Source of the DNA: Arthrobacter sp. MAHUQ-56
GTDB lineage: Bacteria; Actinomycetota; Actinomycetes; Actinomycetales; Micrococcaceae
DNA length: 64,000 nucleotides
Assembly (NCBI RefSeq): GCF_019710585.1
Contig: NZ_JAIFZQ010000022.1
Coordinates: 1 to 64,000 of the forward strand
Reading direction: 5' to 3'
The position numbers were made by a program, and so were the translations under genes. A model generated the notes under the pieces. The model was not told the DNA's origin and did not search any database. It was given only the letters and a program-made list of their open reading frames with translations. This document shows, one piece after another, positions 60,731-64,000 of the stretch (the stretch's first letter is position 1; the number at the start of each line of letters is the position of its first letter).

Positions 60731-62146
60731 TCAGTTTCCAGCCTCGGATACCGGGGCGACACCACGGGCGTTGAGCGCACCGGTGATTTCGGGCAGCTTC
60801 TGTTGCAGGCTGTAGAACGCCAGACAGATGATCTGCAGAAGTGAGAGCACGATTGGTAGGCCAATGAAGATCGTCGCGACGCCGGTGCTCACTGACGTGC
60901 TGGTTTCTCCTGGCGAGTAGCCGATGGTGCTGAGTCCCCAGGCCAGCATTGCCCCTCCGATTGCCGTGCCGACCTTGGTCGCGAAGCTGTAGCCGGAGTA
61001 GAGGAGTCCCTCGCTTCGCTGACCTGTGATGAGGTCCTGAAACTCGACGCTGTCCGAAACCAGCGCCGGCAGCGCCACGAACCCGATGCCGCCAGCAAGG
61101 CTCGCGACGAAGAAAACGGCGATAAATCCCCAGAGGTTGCTCGCGAAGAGAATCATCGCCAGCGAAAACATGACGTTGGCCACTAGTGAGATGATGATGC
61201 CGCGCCGGTGACCGAGCCACTTTACGAAGGGCGGCGCCACAAACGAGGACAGGAGTCCCGAGATCGCGAAGGCGAGCAAAACTAGGCCCACCGCTTGCGT
61301 ATTGTGCAAGACGTTGCTCGCGTAGTAGATGGCGCCGCCGGTGATGGCGCCCAGACGGGCGAACTGGAAGAGTGCGGCGAAGAAGATCGACACCCAGTAC
61401 TTGTTCTTAAGGAGGGCCCGCAGGGAGCGCTTGAGCGATCCCTGGGTGCGGGCATTCGACTCGAAAGGAATGCGCTCCTTGACGAGGAAGCAGACTACCC
61501 AGAACAACAGCATTCCGACCACGGCGTAAATGGACACCGTGAGGATGTATCCAAGGCGCATGTTCCCCTGCCCCAAGAGACCGACGAGAGGCGCCGTTCC
61601 CACGGAGATTACTAGCAGGCCGATCGTCGCGCCGGCGTTACGGAAACCTGCGATGGACATCCGAGAGGCCGAATCGCGGGTAACCATCGTCATGAGCGAG
61701 CCGTAGGGGACGTTCACCACGGAGTAGGCGATACCGACCAAGATGAAGGTGATATAGGCCCAGACGAGGTCGAACGGCCCACCCGTGCCCGGCGTCCAAA
61801 AGGTCAGGACTGTCAGGATCGCGAGGACTGGCGCACCAAAGATCAGATAGGGCCTAGCCCGCCCGAAGCGCGTGTGAGTGCGGTCGAGAATCACACCGAT
61901 CAGAGGATCGATCGCGGCGTCGAGCACCCGCGCTAGAAGGAGAAGTGTGCCTGCTGCTGCCGCCGCGATAAAGGCGACGTCCGTGTAGAAGAACAGGAGG
62001 TAGGACGTAATGGTGGACCATGTGAGGTTGGAGGCGAGATCGCCGAGCGAGAAGCCGAGTCGCTCGACGACTCCTGGCCTCGCTTCCGCGGCCAGCAAGT
62101 GCTCGGGCGAGGTCTCTCTCTGCCGTTTGGACAGGGGAATGCTCAT
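60731..62146 (-). CDS. GPH-family sugar/glycoside symporter
   Basis: This 471-residue permease has about twelve spans. LLLLARVLDAAIDPLIGVIL followed by DRTHTRFGRARPYLIFG is the glycoside-pentoside-hexuronide cation symporter signature, and GSLMTMVTRDSASRM fits loop regions of that family. The start at 62146 has GGAG 8 bases upstream. It is the first gene of the minus-strand operon with oxidase, CGD beta and CGD alpha, so it should import the C-glycoside for system 2, independent of the ABC importer of system 1. Confidence 0.87.
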   Translation of the reverse strand: MSIPLSKRQRETSPEHLLAAEARPGVVERLGFSLGDLASNLTWSTITSYLLFFYTDVAFIAAAAAGTLLLLARVLDAAIDPLIGVILDRTHTRFGRARPYLIFGAPVLAILTVLTFWTPGTGGPFDLVWAYITFILVGIAYSVVNVPYGSLMTMVTRDSASRMSIAGFRNAGATIGLLVISVGTAPLVGLLGQGNMRLGYILTVSIYAVVGMLLFWVVCFLVKERIPFESNARTQGSLKRSLRALLKNKYWVSIFFAALFQFARLGAITGGAIYYASNVLHNTQAVGLVLLAFAISGLLSSFVAPPFVKWLGHRRGIIISLVANVMFSLAMILFASNLWGFIAVFFVASLAGGIGFVALPALVSDSVEFQDLITGQRSEGLLYSGYSFATKVGTAIGGAMLAWGLSTIGYSPGETSTSVSTGVATIFIGLPIVLSLLQIICLAFYSLQQKLPEITGALNARGVAPVSEAGN

Positions 62147-62766
62147 CTTTGAGACTCCATCTGGATGCAAGGGTGGGACGCGAGACGAGTTTTGTCGCGC
62201 ATCGGCCGATATTAGCCGTTCATCAACATTAGGCCATTTTGTTCACAGGCGCAAGACATAAGTTGGTAATCAACAAAAAACGTACGGCTGTCAACAAATG
62301 GTGCCGAGAGCATTTCGCGCGCCCCCGGTCGTTGTTGAAGCAAGCACCGATAGCACCCCGACGGATCAGATGTGGGAGTTCAGACGTGCGTATCCGGCTG
62401 GCTCCGACGAAGAGATCGCCTTGCGGTCCTTGCTGACGTCCACCCCTTGGGCCTCCACACCGGCTGGGTCACTGCGAAAATAATCCAACCAAAAGTCCCA
62501 CCGGCCACCACAGCCTGCTCGCTCCCGCGATCGGGTCACCGGGACCTACCTGCGATGGTCAGGTAACGCCTAGCTACCGGTAGTGCGTTGCGGTTTAAAG
62601 CCTCCCTAACAACAGCGAGGTTAGGTCAGACGCACCAGCCAACCGGGAAAAATTTCCGTTGAACGGAAGACGCGTAACGGTTGTCACTTTTTTACCGCAC
62701 ACTGAACGCCGAACTACCAATCGGGTCCTTCGAAGCAAGGGCCCCGCAATGAAGCGAGACGCAGAC
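62147..62766. other. Divergent promoter region between symporter and pobA
   Basis: No gene is supported. AT-rich DNA at 62215-62300 with TCAACA occurring three times probably holds the symporter operon promoter. A stem CCTAAC-N9-GTTAGG lies at 62605-62625 and a palindrome at 62654-62668 (listed). A short frame with an Arg-rich sequence at 62239-62566 is not convincing. Confidence 0.45.
62654..62668. promoter_or_regulatory. Perfect 15-bp palindrome upstream of pobA
   Basis: TTCCGTT-G-AACGGAA lies about 100 bp before the pobA start. Its size and symmetry fit an IclR-type (PobR-like) operator. No such regulator gene is seen next to pobA inside the window. Confidence 0.6.
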
Positions 62767-63954
62767 ATGGCTCCACGCAAGATCATCACCACCCAGGTAG
62801 CCATCATGGGAGGCGGTCCGGCGGGCCTGATGCTCTCCCACCTGCTGGCCAAGGCCGGCATCGACTCCACGGTCATTGAAATCCGCAGCCATGAAGAGAT
62901 TGCCCACACCGTGCGCGCAGGCATCCTGGAACACGGGACCGTCAACCTCCTGGTGGACAGCGGCGTCTCCGACCGGGTGCTGCGCGACGGCGACCGGCAC
63001 GACGGCATCGAGCTGCGCTTCAACAACGAGAGCCACCGCATCGACTTCAAGGACCTCGTAGGCGAGTCCGTATGGCTGTACCCGCAGACGGACGTGTTCC
63101 TGGACCTTGCCGCACGCAGGAAGGACGACGGCGGCGACGTCCGCTACAGCGTCACGGAAACCTCCGTCCACGACCTCGAGGGCAAGCCGAAGGTCTGGTT
63201 CACGGACGCGGACGGAACCGAATTCGAGATCCAGGCCGACTTCCTGGTGGGCGCGGACGGTTCCCGCAGCCACTGCCGGTTCCAGATCCCCGAGGCCCAC
63301 CGCAAGTGGTACTTCCACGAGTACCCCTTCGCCTGGTTCGGCATCCTGGCCGAGGCCCCGCGCAGCTCCGACGAACTGATCTACGCCAACTCCGCCAACG
63401 GCTTCGCCCTGATCAGCCAGCGCACGGAGACGGTGCAGCGGATGTACTTCCAGTGCGACCCCAAGGAGGACGTAAAGGACTGGGATGATGACCGGATCTG
63501 GGCCGAGTTCCGTCGCCGCGTCAACGGCAATGGCTTCGAACTCAAGGAGGGGCCGGTCATTGAGAAGATGGTGCTGCCTTTCCGCAGCTTCGTCCACACT
63601 CCCATGCGCCACGGCAACCTCTTCCTGGCCGGCGACGCCGCGCACACGGTCCCGCCCACCGGCGCCAAGGGCCTCAACCTGGCCATCAACGACGTCAAGG
63701 TCCTCTTCGAAGGGCTGGACAGCCACTACAACTCCGGCTCTGATCGCCTGCTGGAGACGTACAGCGACCGTGCGCTGGAGCGGGTGTGGAAGGCACAGCA
63801 GTTCTCCTACTGGATGACCACGATGCTCCACACCCCGGCGGACGCGGACGACTTCTCCCGTGCCCGCCAGCTCGGCGAACTGCACTCCGTGGTCTCCTCC
63901 AGGCACGGAATGGCTTACCTCGCCGAGGCCTACACTGGCTGGCCCTCCGCCTAA
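62767..63954 (+). CDS. pobA: 4-hydroxybenzoate 3-monooxygenase
   Basis: This protein of about 395 residues, the usual family length, converts 4-hydroxybenzoate to protocatechuate with NAD(P)H and O2 in the cytoplasm. VAIMGGGPAGLMLSHLLAKA is the FAD-binding start (about 11-30). VRAGILEHGTVNLLVDSG, the DG motif FLVGADGSRSHCRF and GDAAHTVPPTGAKGLNLAIN are all typical of PobA. The ATG at 62767 gives the family-typical N-terminus; an ATG six codons upstream (62749) has a slightly better ribosome site and cannot be excluded. A palindrome upstream suggests local control. It would feed phenolic products of the neighbouring loci into the beta-ketoadipate pathway. Confidence 0.92.
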   Translation: MAPRKIITTQVAIMGGGPAGLMLSHLLAKAGIDSTVIEIRSHEEIAHTVRAGILEHGTVNLLVDSGVSDRVLRDGDRHDGIELRFNNESHRIDFKDLVGESVWLYPQTDVFLDLAARRKDDGGDVRYSVTETSVHDLEGKPKVWFTDADGTEFEIQADFLVGADGSRSHCRFQIPEAHRKWYFHEYPFAWFGILAEAPRSSDELIYANSANGFALISQRTETVQRMYFQCDPKEDVKDWDDDRIWAEFRRRVNGNGFELKEGPVIEKMVLPFRSFVHTPMRHGNLFLAGDAAHTVPPTGAKGLNLAINDVKVLFEGLDSHYNSGSDRLLETYSDRALERVWKAQQFSYWMTTMLHTPADADDFSRARQLGELHSVVSSRHGMAYLAEAYTGWPSA

Positions 63955-63972
63955 GCTGCCGTAGGTCACACC

Positions 63973-64000
63973 ATGCCAGAACAAGATCTCGACCCGCCGT
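63973..64000 (+). CDS. Start of a downstream gene (truncated by window edge)
   Basis: ATG at 63973 opens MPEQDLDPP, 18 bases after the pobA stop and preceded by TAGG. Too little is present to identify it. The tight spacing suggests co-transcription with pobA, where protocatechuate-pathway genes are common. Confidence 0.35.

Noticed and set aside
60717..61220. N-terminal 168-codon extension of the GMC oxidase frame
   Set aside because: It overlaps the symporter gene, lacks homology, and the Rossmann motif starts only a few codons after TTG 60716.
62692..63984. 430-codon minus-strand open frame
   Set aside because: It is the complement of pobA, whose plus-strand motifs are unambiguous.
1..64000. 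tRNA, rRNA, CRISPR arrays, riboswitches and prophage genes
   Set aside because: I looked for tRNA-like TTCGA arms, regular spacer repeats and phage genes and saw none that I could support by eye; a tRNAscan or Rfam search would be decisive.

Overview
The window is high-GC DNA with actinobacterial signatures: GTG and TTG starts, a polyphosphate-glucokinase-like ROK kinase, many ROK-family regulators, and Arthrobacter-type enzymes such as a GH15 glucodextranase and GH49 dextranases. I infer a soil Micrococcaceae (Arthrobacter, Paenarthrobacter or Pseudarthrobacter type). It reads as a catabolic accessory region: almost every gene is an extracellular glycosidase, a transporter, a ring-modifying or C-C-cleaving enzyme, or a local repressor. 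At least seven decayed gene remnants lie between the intact genes.

Bases 1-19,000 hold a dextran/isomaltooligosaccharide locus. A ROK repressor diverges from a secreted GH15 glucodextranase. This is followed by a GH49 dextranase, a second ROK repressor, a sugar ABC importer (binding lipoprotein and two permeases), a GH13 alpha-1,6-glucosidase, a second GH49 dextranase, a small unknown protein and a ROK glucokinase. The logic is secreted endo- and exo-cleavage, uptake of isomaltooligosaccharides, cytoplasmic hydrolysis and glucose phosphorylation. The locus is bracketed by two pieces of phosphofructokinase (3' part on the left, 5' stub on the right), each followed by a diverged copy of the same roughly 285-bp non-coding repeat.

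Bases 19,000-23,000 hold a YtcJ-type amidohydrolase, an MFS permease and a decayed DUF2071 gene. Bases 23,200-34,100 look like an aromatic-compound locus. The minus-strand operon is FAH-family protein, CaiB/BaiF CoA-transferase and a fused carboxyltransferase; it diverges from GntR regulator, DUF3500 and NTF2-like genes. Next come an IclR regulator, a PhlG/phloretin-hydrolase-like C-C hydrolase with an MFS permease, and a divergent FAD monooxygenase. Two matching palindromes lie between the last two.

Bases 34,400-43,600 hold a broken PhlG-like gene, an MFS exporter, a ROK regulator, a three-gene sugar-oxidation operon (Gfo/Idh/MocA dehydrogenase, TIM-barrel isomerase, aldo/keto reductase), a broken aldo/keto reductase and a second intact PhlG-like hydrolase. 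Bases 43,800-51,200 hold a CocE/NonD hydrolase, a zinc-independent quinone-reductase-like enzyme, a ROK regulator, a decayed GMC oxidase, an esterase and a Bcr/CflA-type exporter.

Bases 51,400-62,200 are the most striking part: two convergent C-glycoside deglycosidase (CGD) systems. The plus-strand one is ABC importer, CGD alpha and two different CGD beta subunits. The minus-strand one is a GPH-type symporter, a pyranose-oxidase-like GMC flavoenzyme, CGD beta and CGD alpha. A coherent inference is that plant C-glycosides are imported, oxidised at the sugar, split at the sugar-aryl C-C bond, and the acylphloroglucinol-type aglycone is then cut by the PhlG-like hydrolases. The resulting phenolics would be hydroxylated by the flavin monooxygenases, including pobA at 62.8-64.0 kb. 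The window ends a few codons into another gene.
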